A stretch of DNA of 64,000 nucleotides from Flavisphingomonas formosensis (GCF_009755815.1 NZ_WRPK01000007.1:248001-312000); one strand, 5' to 3'; shown: positions 7,611 to 16,652, counted from the stretch's first letter. Made by a program: numbers and translations. The notes: generated by a model not told the origin, from the sequence alone.

Positions 7611-10100
7611 TCAACGCCCGAAGTGGAATTTCACCGAGGCGCCGTACATCCGCGGTTCTCCCGCGAGAATCGCGTCGACGCCCAGATCGGTCGCAAGCGA
7701 ATAGCCGCCGACGAAATAGCCCTTGTTGGTGAGGTTCGTCCCGAACACGGCGAGGTCGATGCCCTTCGCGATCGCGTCGTTCCACTCGATCCGTGCGTCG
7801 AGCGTGCCGTAACCGGGGAAATAGTCCTTCAGTCCGACCAGAACGGCATCCGGGTCGGACGTGTTGACCTTGCCGGTATAGGAATAGCTGGCGAACAGGG
7901 TGACGTTGGTATCGCCCGGCAGCGGCAGCTTATACTGGCCGTTGATCGAATATTTCCAGTGCGGCTGATAGGCGATCTGGCGGCCGATACGGCAGGCTTC
8001 GCCGGCATCCACCTGACATTTGGCATCGAGATAGGAGACGAAGCCCGACAGTGTGAACCCGGTGAACGGAACGATCGTGCCCTCGAACTCGAAGCCCTTG
8101 TTGGTCGCGCGGCCGGCGTTCAGCACCGCCGAGACGAGCGTGCCGCCGCTGAACACGCCCTGCGCGATCTGGATATTCTTATATTTGTCGTGGAACAGCG
8201 CGAGATTGGTACGGAGCGGAACGCCGATATCCCAATCCGCCTTGAGCCCCAGCTCGATATCGTCGACAGTTTCCGGCCGGAAGACGCGCGTATCCGCGGT
8301 CGGCGCCGGCAGGTTGAAGCCGCCGCTCTTATAACCGTGGCGATATGCTGCATAGACCAGGGTGCGCTGGTTGATATTATATTGGAGCGTCGCGTCGCCC
8401 GTCACCGCACTGAAGCGAGCCCTTGACGATTGCGGGCAGACATTCGGGGTCAGACCGGAGACCGGATCGAACTGGCTGGGATCGGGCTGGTTGCAGGTGC
8501 CGTCGTCCGTAAGCTTGGAGGAAGAGGCGAAGCGCTTGTCGCGCGTATATCGAATACCGCCGCTGAGCTGCAGACCTTTGGTGATATTATATTCGATGTG
8601 CCCGAAGACGGCATCGCTTTTATCGTTATAATCCTGGATGGTGCTGATTATGGATCCGAAGCTGTACGAACGATAGGCCTGGTGAATTCCGGGCTTGGCC
8701 TGCTCGTGATAATAGCCGAGGATGTAGCTGAGGCCGAGATCAGGCATCTTGCCCTGGATCTGGAATTCTTCCGTATATTGCTCGAACCCGCGAACATAGG
8801 GCTCCGAGCCGGCCGGATAGAAGCTGTAGATATAGGATAGCGGACCGGACAGATCGAGCGTCTCGGCGGTCTTCTCCTTGCGGAAGGAGAATATGTTCTT
8901 CAACGTGATCGTATCAGAAATCTGCCAGCTGGTTTTGTTGGTGACGCCGAAATCGCGGTTGCGTCGATACTGGTAGCGCGGGTTGGCGATGCGGCGGATG
9001 CCCAGCGCCTGCTGCTGCGCCAGGGCGGCCTGGAATTGCTGAGGCGTGAGGCCGGAGAGGCCGAGGCCGCCATTTGCCGCGGCTGCCTGAAGCGCGGCAA
9101 CGGCGCCGCCGAACGGCCCGGTGGCGCAGCCGGGCAGGGGATATTGCAGGCAGGCGATATAGCTGGAGGCAGGACTGCCGGCGGTCAGGGTGAAGCTTTG
9201 CGGCAGGCCGAGGAAATTGCTGAGCCCGATCGTCTCCGGAGTGGCGCTGGGGCCGTAGAGCAGCGGATTCGGCAGGCTGCCGAGGTTCGCGCCGGGATCC
9301 ACCTGCCGCAATATCTGGCCCGAGCCGCTATTGTCGCGGAAATTGCTGTCGACGATCGTGACATTCTCGATATCGGGCGTCGGTGTGAACAACAGCGAGA
9401 CGCGGTAGGAATCGTTGTTGCGGCTGTCGAGCCGCTGGCCGGTCACCACGTTGCGCGTGAAGCCGTGACGGCGGCCGATGTCGCCGGCCAGCCGCACTGC
9501 GAGGAGATCCTGCACGATCGGCAGGTTCAGCATCGCTTCCAGCTCGCGATACTTATAGTTGCCGAAGCTGCCTTTCAGATAGGTGCCGAGATCGAAGGAC
9601 GGCTTCGTCGGTTCGAACAGTACCGCGCCGCCGGTCGTGTTGCGGCCGAACAACGTGCCTTGCGGCCCTTTGAGCACCTGTACGCTGGACAGATCGTAGA
9701 TCGTGCCCGATCCGGCGATCGGCGTCGGCACCTCGGCAAAATAGGTGGCGACGCTGGTGAAGTTGCGCTGGCCGCCGCCCAGCACCCCCGGACCCTGGCC
9801 ACGGATGTAGAAGGTGGCCTCGCCGCGATCCTGTCCGGAAATGTTGAGCGCCGGTGCGAAATTGCGCAGTTGATCGACGGAAACGACGCTCCGCTCTGCC
9901 AGGGCATTGCCCGACAGGGCGGTGATCGCCACGGGAACCTTTTGGAGCGATTCCTCGTGGCGCCGCGCGATGACGACGATGTCGCCTATCTCCGCTGCCG
10001 TCTTGGTGGCCGTGCTGGTCTGCGCCTGTACCGGAAAAGCCGCGGTCAGGGCTGCGATCGTGCTTGCCGCCAAGCAAAGCACGGGCGTCGATTTCTTCAT
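7611..10100 (-). CDS. TonB-dependent outer-membrane receptor
   Basis: This 829-residue protein starts with a signal peptide (basic MKKS, a hydrophobic stretch, then AFPVQAQ). A plug domain follows with IVVIARRHEESLQKVPVAI and GPQGTLFGRNTTGGAV, then a long beta-barrel, and the protein ends in the C-terminal aromatic signature VKFHFGR. It would import a large or hydrophobic substrate across the outer membrane using TonB energy. GGGGAGAGGAAG precedes ATG 10100. It lies downstream of the P450 gene (about 75-base gap) and upstream of the oxidoreductase, which fits uptake of the compound the operon degrades. Confidence 0.92.
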   Translation of the reverse strand: MKKSTPVLCLAASTIAALTAAFPVQAQTSTATKTAAEIGDIVVIARRHEESLQKVPVAITALSGNALAERSVVSVDQLRNFAPALNISGQDRGEATFYIRGQGPGVLGGGQRNFTSVATYFAEVPTPIAGSGTIYDLSSVQVLKGPQGTLFGRNTTGGAVLFEPTKPSFDLGTYLKGSFGNYKYRELEAMLNLPIVQDLLAVRLAGDIGRRHGFTRNVVTGQRLDSRNNDSYRVSLLFTPTPDIENVTIVDSNFRDNSGSGQILRQVDPGANLGSLPNPLLYGPSATPETIGLSNFLGLPQSFTLTAGSPASSYIACLQYPLPGCATGPFGGAVAALQAAAANGGLGLSGLTPQQFQAALAQQQALGIRRIANPRYQYRRNRDFGVTNKTSWQISDTITLKNIFSFRKEKTAETLDLSGPLSYIYSFYPAGSEPYVRGFEQYTEEFQIQGKMPDLGLSYILGYYHEQAKPGIHQAYRSYSFGSIISTIQDYNDKSDAVFGHIEYNITKGLQLSGGIRYTRDKRFASSSKLTDDGTCNQPDPSQFDPVSGLTPNVCPQSSRARFSAVTGDATLQYNINQRTLVYAAYRHGYKSGGFNLPAPTADTRVFRPETVDDIELGLKADWDIGVPLRTNLALFHDKYKNIQIAQGVFSGGTLVSAVLNAGRATNKGFEFEGTIVPFTGFTLSGFVSYLDAKCQVDAGEACRIGRQIAYQPHWKYSINGQYKLPLPGDTNVTLFASYSYTGKVNTSDPDAVLVGLKDYFPGYGTLDARIEWNDAIAKGIDLAVFGTNLTNKGYFVGGYSLATDLGVDAILAGEPRMYGASVKFHFGR

Positions 10101-10176
10101 GCTTCCTCTCCCCGTTATTTTAATTTGGCCGTAGCGTTATTTTGTCGCTGGTCCGGCGCGCCCTCGGCGCTGCCGT

Positions 10177-11382
10177 TCAGTCGCAGGTGATCACGGCGTT
10201 ACGCAGTTCGTAGCCCGTTACCAGACGGTTCCAGGCGAGGTCGGGCGCGCGCTCCAGCTTCAGTCCCGGAACCTGCATCAGTCGCTCCAGAAACAGGAAG
10301 GTTTCATGCAGCGCCACTTGCGCCCCTGGGCAACGATGCTCGCCATCGCCGAAAGCCAGACCGGCATTGCCATATTTGGCGCTGACCTTCCGTCCAGGCA
10401 TCACCTCGCGCGGGCAAGCGCCGAAGGCGGCCTCGTCGGTATTGGCGGCGCGCACGTCTATCGCAACCGCATTGCCGAGACGCACATCCTGCACGCCGTC
10501 AGACGACGGCAGATCCGCCTGCATGCGCCGATAGATATAGCCGACCACGGGCTCGAGGCGCAGTATCTCCTCGAGCAACGCGATCTTGCCGGTCTCGTTC
10601 GCCTCCAGGAAAGCGGTGCGCAGTTCCGGGCGTTCCAGCATGTGCCATGCCGCCATCACGATAAACTCGCGCGTGGTCGCCATGCCGGCTGCGCCATAGA
10701 CGAGACATTCGGTCAGGATCTCGCGGCCGTTATAGCCTTCGTCGATCAGATGCGAGATCACGTCGTCCTGCCGGTGTTTCTTGCGGGCGCGGATCGCGGG
10801 CGCGACGTCGCGATAATAGAAGGACAATACCTGATATTGCGACCGCAGGAATTTGGCGAAGGCGCGCAGCTTGTTGCCGGGCGGATCGAAGTTGCCGGTG
10901 AAGAAGACGTCCAGCCGTTTGGCAAGGCCATCCGGATCGCTTGCGGTCAGGCCGACGATGTCGCCTGCCACGGCGACAGCCAGTTCGAGGCTGAGGTCGT
11001 CGAGCTTGACCCGCTTCTGTTTCCTGAAGCGGTCGATCAGGCCGTCGCTCAGGCGTATCATCAGATCGCGATAGCGGGTCGTGACGATCTTGGGCGTAAA
11101 GAAGCGCGCGGTGGCGCTGCGTTGCACGCGATGCGCCTCGCCCTCCAGGAAAAGGATGGGCTGGCGCGTCGCGCTGCCGATCTTGCTGACTTGCTCGGCC
11201 ATGAAGCCGGCTTGCCGTGCGGCATCGCTGCGCAGCACGCTGCGCGCGCGATCGAATGTCTGCGTGCGGACATCGGGCTTCACGGTGCCGCCGCCTTCCG
11301 ATGCGGCAGCGGACTTGCGGTGATCGTCGCCGCTGTGGAAAGGACAGCCTGCCTGCGGATGGGCTTGAGCGTTCATGAGCAT
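10177..11382 (-). CDS. Cytochrome P450 with an atypical I-helix
   Basis: This 401-residue soluble P450 has the haem-binding loop FGDGEHRCPGAQ (cysteine near residue 351) and the ExxR motif EEILR. The I-helix reads AAGMATTREF, so the acidic residue usual before the conserved threonine (D/E-T) is alanine. That could alter proton delivery. Starts GTG 11385, ATG 11382 and ATG 11376 are all possible; none has a strong ribosome-binding site, and 11382 is taken. It is divergent from a TetR gene with an inverted repeat between them, and it leads the operon that continues with the TonB receptor. The redox partner is not adjacent. Confidence 0.87.
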   Translation of the reverse strand: MLMNAQAHPQAGCPFHSGDDHRKSAAASEGGGTVKPDVRTQTFDRARSVLRSDAARQAGFMAEQVSKIGSATRQPILFLEGEAHRVQRSATARFFTPKIVTTRYRDLMIRLSDGLIDRFRKQKRVKLDDLSLELAVAVAGDIVGLTASDPDGLAKRLDVFFTGNFDPPGNKLRAFAKFLRSQYQVLSFYYRDVAPAIRARKKHRQDDVISHLIDEGYNGREILTECLVYGAAGMATTREFIVMAAWHMLERPELRTAFLEANETGKIALLEEILRLEPVVGYIYRRMQADLPSSDGVQDVRLGNAVAIDVRAANTDEAAFGACPREVMPGRKVSAKYGNAGLAFGDGEHRCPGAQVALHETFLFLERLMQVPGLKLERAPDLAWNRLVTGYELRNAVITCD

Positions 11383-11389
11383 CACCCTA

Positions 11390-11414
11390 TTTATGATATA
11401 GTATGGATCATAAA
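11390..11414. promoter_or_regulatory. Operator between P450 and tetR (TTTATGAT-N9-ATCATAAA)
   Basis: TTTATGAT (11390-11397) and ATCATAAA (11407-11414) form a perfect 8-bp inverted repeat with a 9-base spacer. It spans the start codon of the TetR gene at 11403 and lies a few bases upstream of the P450 start. This position suits repression of both divergent genes. Its sequence differs from the operator near the first TetR, so the two regulators should not cross-talk. Confidence 0.68.
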
Positions 11415-11987
11415 ATAGACTTTACCGAGCGGCCGTCAAGCGCGGTCGACGCACGAATCCTGAAATCGCGCGCGGCGCTTCGCGATGCGCTGATCGCGCT
11501 GGCGGGGGAAAAGCCGTTCGCGGAGCTGACCGTGGCCGAAATCGCAAAACGGGCCTCGGTGGGCTATGCGACCTTCTTTCGCCACTTCCCCAGCAAGGAA
11601 GCCTTGCTGGCGGATATCGCCGAATCGCTGATCCTCGACATGCTGGCGCTGATGGGCCCCCTGATGCGCGAAACCGAGACGCGCGCCGCCTCGCTGGAGC
11701 TGGCGCGGTTCGTCGATACGCAGCGGGCGATCTGCCATGCGTTGCTGGTAGGGGCTGGCGACGCGATGCGGCGGGAGATCACCTTGCGCGCAATCCAGCT
11801 TTCCGCGGCGAATCGCGTCGACATGGGCGGAGACCTGCCGGGCGAACTGCTGAGCGTCCATTCCGTCGGCGCCACGCTCAACATCCTCGCCTGGTGGCTG
11901 GAGCGGGGGACGGACATCGACGCCGAGGACATGGCGGCCATCCTTGACCGGCTGGTGTTCAAGCCGCTGTCGCCCGAGGCTTGTTAG
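11403..11987 (+). CDS. TetR family transcriptional regulator
   Basis: This 194-residue protein has a TetR DNA-binding region: RAALRDALIAL, then LTVAEIAKRASVGYATFFRHF, where the recognition helix ends in the family pattern Y-x-T-F-F-x-H-F. The C-terminal ligand domain is not recognisable. ATG 11403 has no good ribosome-binding site and sits inside an inverted repeat, so the mRNA may be leaderless. It is divergent from the P450/TonB receptor operon, which is its probable target. Its stop codon forms the first base of a large palindrome. Confidence 0.87.
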   Translation: MDHKIDFTERPSSAVDARILKSRAALRDALIALAGEKPFAELTVAEIAKRASVGYATFFRHFPSKEALLADIAESLILDMLALMGPLMRETETRAASLELARFVDTQRAICHALLVGAGDAMRREITLRAIQLSAANRVDMGGDLPGELLSVHSVGATLNILAWWLERGTDIDAEDMAAILDRLVFKPLSPEAC

Positions 11988-12139
11988 AGTCTGTTTGGAA
12001 ATGCGCGGAAGCGCGCATTTCGAGGCGGCACCGGCCCTCTCCCCCACCCGGCCTCCCAACGGCAGTATTCTATGGGAGGCCGGGTGGGGGAGAGGGCCGG
12101 TGCCGAGCATGCGCCGAAGGCGCATTTCCATACAGACTC
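11987..12139. repeat. Large nested palindrome between convergent genes
   Basis: The ends are GAGTCTG (11987-11993) and CAGACTC (12133-12139), followed inward by related GAAATGCGC/GCGCATTTC stretches. The centre is a perfect 31-bp stem (12028-12058 pairs with 12073-12103) with a 14-base loop. It fills the gap between tetR and the convergent SDR gene. It could act as a bidirectional terminator and has the form of a miniature inverted-repeat element. Confidence 0.75.
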
Positions 12140-12156
12140 CTAGACGCAAGCTGGGT

Positions 12157-12972
12157 TCAGCCGGGCGCTTCAACGCTCCGGCGCCGGAACTTCTCCGACA
12201 TATAGGATCCGGCGGCCGCGGCACCACCGTCGACGGGTAGCACGACGCCGGTAATATATGCGGCTTCGGGCGCGGCGAGCATCAGCACCGCATAGGCGAT
12301 CTCGTCGGCCTGACCGAGCCGTGCCACCGGAATATGCTGAGCCCGCGCGCTATATGCTGCGGGCGACCAGGCTTCGCGCAGCAACTCCGTGTCGATCGGG
12401 CCCGGTGCGATCGCGTTGGCGGTGATGCCGTGATCGGCAAGCTCCAGCGCCATGGCGCGAGTGAGGCCGATCACGCCGGCCTTCGCAGCACCGTAAGCGG
12501 GGAAATCGAGCGGACCCATCATCCCGGCGATAGACGTTATCGATATGATCCGGCCGTAGCCGGCCGTCGCCATCACCCGCGCTGCCGCCTGCGAGCAGTG
12601 GAATACGCCGGAGAGATTGATGCCGATGTGATCGGCCCAATCCTCCGCAGATTGATCCAGGAACGGGGCGCTGCGGGCGATGGCGGCGTTGTTGACGAGA
12701 ATGTCGATGCGGCCGAACGCCTCCGCCGCAGAGGCGACCATGGCATCCACCGAAGACCGGCTGGCAGTGTCGACCGAAAGCGCGATGGCACGTCCGCCGC
12801 TTTCTTCTATCGCGCTGACGGTCTGCCGGGCTCGTTCGATCGCGATGTCGGCGATCGCGACCGCCGCGCCCTCGCGCATGAGCCGCAGCGCCACGGCGCG
12901 GCCGATCCCGCGGCCGGCGCCGGTAACGATCGCCGCTTGTCCCGTCAGCTTGCCCTGATCTGCGTTCGGCAT
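12157..12972 (-). CDS. Short-chain dehydrogenase/reductase
   Basis: This 271-residue classical SDR has a TGAGRGIG cofactor loop near residue 18, DILVNNAAIA, an active-site serine in SITSIAGMMG and the catalytic YGAAK. The PGPIDTELL segment and a VDGG end are also typical. An aspartate after the second strand (IADIA) suggests NAD(H) preference. It would oxidise a secondary alcohol or reduce a ketone. It ends in a basic tail (SEKFRRRSVEAPG) longer than usual. It is the last of three genes running from the luciferase-like monooxygenase and alpha/beta-hydrolase, and probably processes the same compound. Confidence 0.9.
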   Translation of the reverse strand: MPNADQGKLTGQAAIVTGAGRGIGRAVALRLMREGAAVAIADIAIERARQTVSAIEESGGRAIALSVDTASRSSVDAMVASAAEAFGRIDILVNNAAIARSAPFLDQSAEDWADHIGINLSGVFHCSQAAARVMATAGYGRIISITSIAGMMGPLDFPAYGAAKAGVIGLTRAMALELADHGITANAIAPGPIDTELLREAWSPAAYSARAQHIPVARLGQADEIAYAVLMLAAPEAAYITGVVLPVDGGAAAAGSYMSEKFRRRSVEAPG

Positions 12973-13032
12973 CCCATCCTCCCCATCCTTATGATGCGGC
13001 TTCTGCCAGCGCGGCGGTTCGAACCGCTGCGC

Positions 13033-13980
13033 TCAGCCCGCGCCGTACAGCGCGCGTTTCAGCGCTTCCAGCCGATCGCGTGCGGCGACCCGCGCCAGCC
13101 GTGTGTTCGGCGCGAGCTCGAAGCCGTGAAAGGCGCCGGGATAGACGTGCAGCTCGACGGGAACGCCGGCGCGCGTCAGGCGCAGCGCATAATCGACATT
13201 CTCTTCGAGGAAGAGATCGAGCGAGCCGACCGAGATATAGGCGGGTGGCAGGCCCGCGAGATCCTCGGCGCGAGCGGCTGCGGCGTATGGCGATATGCCG
13301 GCACCGCCCGGTTTCTCGCCGAGCAGCGCGTGCCAGCCGAAGCGGTTCGAAGCCGGAGTCCAGATGAACTCGCCAACATAGGGATGCGCATCGCGCACGC
13401 AGGTACGATCGTCGATCATCGGATAGATCAGCCGCTGGAAGATCAGCGGCACTTCGCCGCGATCGCGGGCGAGCAGGGCGAGGGCCGCGGCCAGGCCGCC
13501 ACCGGCGCTCTCGCCGGCGACCGCGATCCGCGTCCGATCCACGCCCAGCTCTTCAGCGCCATCATGCAGCCATTTCAGCGCGGCGTAGCAATCCTCGAGC
13601 GGCCCGGGATGCGGCGTCTCCGGCGCCAGCCGGTAATCGACCGAGACGATGACGCAGCGGGCGGCATCTGCCGTCACGGCATTGCCGGCGCTGCTCATCT
13701 CCGCCGTGCCCATCACATAGCCCCCGCCATGGATGTGCAGCACCGCGGGCAAGGGGGTCTCGGCCGGCTCGGGACGAAAGATGATGATGCCTACATCATG
13801 TCCGCCGACCCCGGCGATCCTGCGGCGCTCGATCGTGATGCCGTGAGCGTCCGGAACGGGCAAAGCGAGATCCTGCCGTGCCGCGCGCATTGCGGACAGG
13901 GTGGCACGATCGAACTCGAACTGTGGGAAGACATCCAGCGTGGGCAGCAGATCCGGATCGACGAGATGGCGGGTCGACAT
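13033..13980 (-). CDS. Alpha/beta hydrolase, hormone-sensitive-lipase family esterase
   Basis: This 315-residue protein has the HSL-family oxyanion motif HIHGGGYVMG and the nucleophile elbow GESAGGG, with a C-terminal SLDLF acid region and the catalytic histidine in GAFHGF. The expected reaction is hydrolysis of a carboxylic ester or lactone. The start at 13980 has GGAGG a few bases upstream; the frame extends 14 codons further without a better site. It lies between a luciferase-like monooxygenase and an SDR. If that flavoenzyme performs a Baeyer-Villiger type oxidation, this esterase would open the product (inference). Confidence 0.9.
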   Translation of the reverse strand: MSTRHLVDPDLLPTLDVFPQFEFDRATLSAMRAARQDLALPVPDAHGITIERRRIAGVGGHDVGIIIFRPEPAETPLPAVLHIHGGGYVMGTAEMSSAGNAVTADAARCVIVSVDYRLAPETPHPGPLEDCYAALKWLHDGAEELGVDRTRIAVAGESAGGGLAAALALLARDRGEVPLIFQRLIYPMIDDRTCVRDAHPYVGEFIWTPASNRFGWHALLGEKPGGAGISPYAAAARAEDLAGLPPAYISVGSLDLFLEENVDYALRLTRAGVPVELHVYPGAFHGFELAPNTRLARVAARDRLEALKRALYGAG

Positions 13981-14060
13981 GGAGCCTCCGTATCGGCGGG
14001 TGGAACATTGGGGCCAAGCCATTCTGCGTCGCCCGGCCTGCGCACGACGATGGACGTCGG

Positions 14061-15413
14061 CTATTTCGCTCCTTCAGGATTTCGGGCGTGCGGATCGATC
14101 ACCGCTTGTCCGCCTATGTCCATCGCGGCTTTGCGGGCATGCGGATCGAAGCTCGGGATGGAAAAGCCGCCACCGCGATCGCCCAGCACCTCGGGCTTGG
14201 AAACGCTGATGTCCGTCGTGTTGCGGCGACCGTAGGAATCGATCGTCGGTATTGCGGCTTCGGCCAGCGGAGCCATGCGCTGCTTCCGCGCCAGCGCGGC
14301 CTCGATATAGGGCGCCAGCTCCTCGGCTTTCTGTTTCTGGCGGATCGCATCGCGTTCCTTGAACGCAGGCAGCAGCTCGCGCGCGAACAGCTCCAGCGAT
14401 TCGCAGATATGCGCGTGGCGATTCTTGCCGACCTGCTGGACGAAGATCAGCTGGTCCATGCCGATCTTCTCATAGCGTTCGAACTGCTCGCGCACCTGGT
14501 CCGGCGTGCCGATGCCGCCATGGCCGCTATTCTCGGGGATGGTGTCCTCCACCTCCTTGAACTTGCGCCACAGTTCGGAGCGGCCGGGCCGATGCTGGCC
14601 GTAGGCGGCGACATAGCCGAGCGAATAGCCGAAGAATTTGAAACCCTCCCGCCCACGCGCGATCGCCTCGGCCTCGTCGGCGTGGACGGACATGGCGCTG
14701 ACGATCGCGATATTGGGGTTCACCCTGTGACTGATCGGGACGCATTCGTCCGATTTGATGATGTCATAATATTCCTGGACCCAGTGCGCGGCCTGCTCGG
14801 GCTCCACGAAGGCGAAGGCAAGCGCGCCGAGGCCCATGCGCGCGGCGCGGTGAATCGACTCACGGCGGGAGCAGGCCAGCCACATCGGTGGGTGCGGCTT
14901 CTGCACCGGCTTGGGTACGATGTTGCGCGCCGGCATGCTGAAATATTGGCCCTGGAAGCCGGGATAGGGCGTCATCGCCAGCATGTTCGCGGCCTGCTCT
15001 GCGCCCTCGCGCCACAGCGCGGTCTTCTGCGCGGGATCCTGGTTGAAGCCTTCCATCTCCAGCGCGCTGGCGGATTCACCGGTGCCCCATTCCACCCGGC
15101 CGCGGGAGACGAGATCGAGCGCCGCGATCCTCTCGGCGGCGCGCGCAGGATGATTATACTGCGGCGACATTAGCATCACGCCATGGCCGAGCCGGATATT
15201 CCTGGTCCGTTGCGAGCAGGCGGCGAGGAAAACCTCGGGCGCGGAACTGTGCGAATATTCCTCGAGGAAGTGGTGCTCGACCTCCCAGACATAGTCGATA
15301 CCGAGCCGATCGGCCAATTCCACCTGGTCCAGCGCCTCCTGATAGACGCGCAGCTCGGACTCCTCGTCCCACGGAGTCGGGACCTGATGTTCGTAGAACA
15401 GGCCGAATTTCAT
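14061..15413 (-). CDS. Luciferase-like (LLM class) flavin-dependent monooxygenase
   Basis: This 450-residue bacterial-luciferase-family protein has MKFGLFYEHQ at the N-terminus, WEVEHHFLEEYS, GHGVMLMSPQYNHPARAAER and GRVEWGTGES. A roughly 100-residue C-terminal extension lies beyond the TIM barrel. Members use reduced flavin supplied by a separate reductase for hydroxylation, desulfonation or type II Baeyer-Villiger oxidation; which applies here is unknown. GGAGAGGAAATGCG precedes the start. It heads a probable operon with the esterase and SDR, and a 9-bp inverted repeat stands about 30 bases upstream. Confidence 0.87.
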   Translation of the reverse strand: MKFGLFYEHQVPTPWDEESELRVYQEALDQVELADRLGIDYVWEVEHHFLEEYSHSSAPEVFLAACSQRTRNIRLGHGVMLMSPQYNHPARAAERIAALDLVSRGRVEWGTGESASALEMEGFNQDPAQKTALWREGAEQAANMLAMTPYPGFQGQYFSMPARNIVPKPVQKPHPPMWLACSRRESIHRAARMGLGALAFAFVEPEQAAHWVQEYYDIIKSDECVPISHRVNPNIAIVSAMSVHADEAEAIARGREGFKFFGYSLGYVAAYGQHRPGRSELWRKFKEVEDTIPENSGHGGIGTPDQVREQFERYEKIGMDQLIFVQQVGKNRHAHICESLELFARELLPAFKERDAIRQKQKAEELAPYIEAALARKQRMAPLAEAAIPTIDSYGRRNTTDISVSKPEVLGDRGGGFSIPSFDPHARKAAMDIGGQAVIDPHARNPEGAK

Positions 15414-15440
15414 CGCATTTCCTCTCCCAGGGGCTGCGGA

Positions 15441-15470
15441 TGCGTATCCTATCTGTTTTATGGATACGCA
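15441..15470. promoter_or_regulatory. Inverted repeat upstream of the luciferase-like gene
   Basis: TGCGTATCC (15441-15449) and GGATACGCA (15462-15470) form a perfect 9-bp inverted repeat with a 12-base spacer. It lies just before the start at 15413. It could be an operator for a regulator not found in the window, or a small hairpin in the leader. Confidence 0.5.
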
Positions 15471-15510
15471 GATGCGATGCCATGGTGGCGACGGGCGGGC
15501 AAGACCTAAC

Positions 15511-15620
15511 TCCCTCTCCCCTCCGGGGACGGCCCGTCGAGAGAGCGGTCGACATCAGGGGCGCGGCTTGCCACCGTTTCGACGTGCCCCCTTATAACCC
15601 TCTCCCCGGAGGGGAGGGGG
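15511..15620. repeat. Imperfect inverted repeat, GC-rich intergenic element
   Basis: CTCCCTCTCCCCTCCGGGGA near 15510-15529 pairs imperfectly with TCTCCCCGGAGGGGAGGGGG at 15601-15620. Similar CTCTCCC/GGGAGAG hairpins occur at 934, 3415 and 28500. It separates the two luciferase-like genes and may end transcription of the upstream one. Confidence 0.5.
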
Positions 15621-15631
15621 CTTTAGGTGCC

Positions 15632-16507
15632 TCACCGCAGCAACTCGGCCAGCTTGTCTACCTCGTCATAATGGGCCGTCGCGGGGACGATCAGCAGTTC
15701 GTCCGCGCCGGCAGCGCGGACATTGTCGATCGCTTCCAGTATGGCGTCGGGCGTATGGCGGGTCATGCTGTCAGCGACGTAACGCCCGATCTCCTCGCCC
15801 TGATATTTCATATAATCATAGACATAGCTTTTGAGCTCGGCCTCGGCGTCGGGCGCCAGCGAGTACCAGAAGCTGCCGACCAGATAGGGTTTGTCGGTCC
15901 GGCCTTCTTTCACCCAGGCCTCTTTGGCCATGTCGAAGATGCGCTCATGCCCCTCGCGATCGCCGGCCATCGAGGTGCCGTAGATGCCATCGGCCCATTT
16001 GGCAGCGCGGGCGATCGCCTTGGGGCCCATCGCGCCGGCATAGAGCGGGATGTTCGCGCCTTGCGGCGAGACCGGGCCGACCTCGTCCGCGCCCTCGAAC
16101 ACCGGCTCGCCGCGCCACACCCGGCGCATCTCGAGTGCCTGCTCGTCCATACGCTGGTGGCGCCGTTCGAATGGTGCGCCGACCGCCTGATAATCCTTCT
16201 CGCGCCCGCCGATGCCGACCGTCACCGAGACGCGGCCGTCGGAGAGAACGTCGAGCGTCGCGGCCTCCTTGGCGGTCATCACGGCGGACCGCATCGGCAG
16301 CACGTAGAGCGACGGCATGATCCGCACCCGCTCCGTCACGGCCGCCGCGGCGCAGAGAATGCTCTGCATGTCATAGCTGTGGTTGGTAATCCGTTCGCCG
16401 CAGGACAGGCTGTGGAACGGCCCGGCTTCGATCTTGCGCGCCCAGGTGAGAATCCGCTCGCGATCATAGTCGCGCACCATATAGGGCATGCACACGCCGA
16501 TCTTCAT
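15632..16507 (-). CDS. Luciferase-like (LLM class) flavin/F420-type oxidoreductase
   Basis: This 291-residue single-barrel LLM protein has MKIGVCMPYM at the N-terminus, VRIMPSLYVLPMRSAV, LDVLSDGRVSVTVGIGG, and IYGTSMAGDREGHER in the middle. It is shorter than the neighbouring LLM enzyme and closer to the FMN/F420-dependent reductase branch of the family. The substrate is unknown. The start at 16507 has GGAGAGCGAACG just upstream; the frame extends 28 codons further without support. The strand is shared with the first LLM operon, but a palindromic element lies between them, so transcription may be separate. Confidence 0.85.
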   Translation of the reverse strand: MKIGVCMPYMVRDYDRERILTWARKIEAGPFHSLSCGERITNHSYDMQSILCAAAAVTERVRIMPSLYVLPMRSAVMTAKEAATLDVLSDGRVSVTVGIGGREKDYQAVGAPFERRHQRMDEQALEMRRVWRGEPVFEGADEVGPVSPQGANIPLYAGAMGPKAIARAAKWADGIYGTSMAGDREGHERIFDMAKEAWVKEGRTDKPYLVGSFWYSLAPDAEAELKSYVYDYMKYQGEEIGRYVADSMTRHTPDAILEAIDNVRAAGADELLIVPATAHYDEVDKLAELLR

Positions 16508-16652
16508 CGTTCGCTCTCCGCTGTCGTCATCGCTCCGTTCGCCCATCGGGCGAGCGGTGAGGCTATCAACGGGGCCTGTAGCCCAACGCATCTGCTGTCG
16601 CGCCGCCGAAATGATCCGTCCGTTCTTTTCCGGCCCTATCCGCGCGGCGTGG

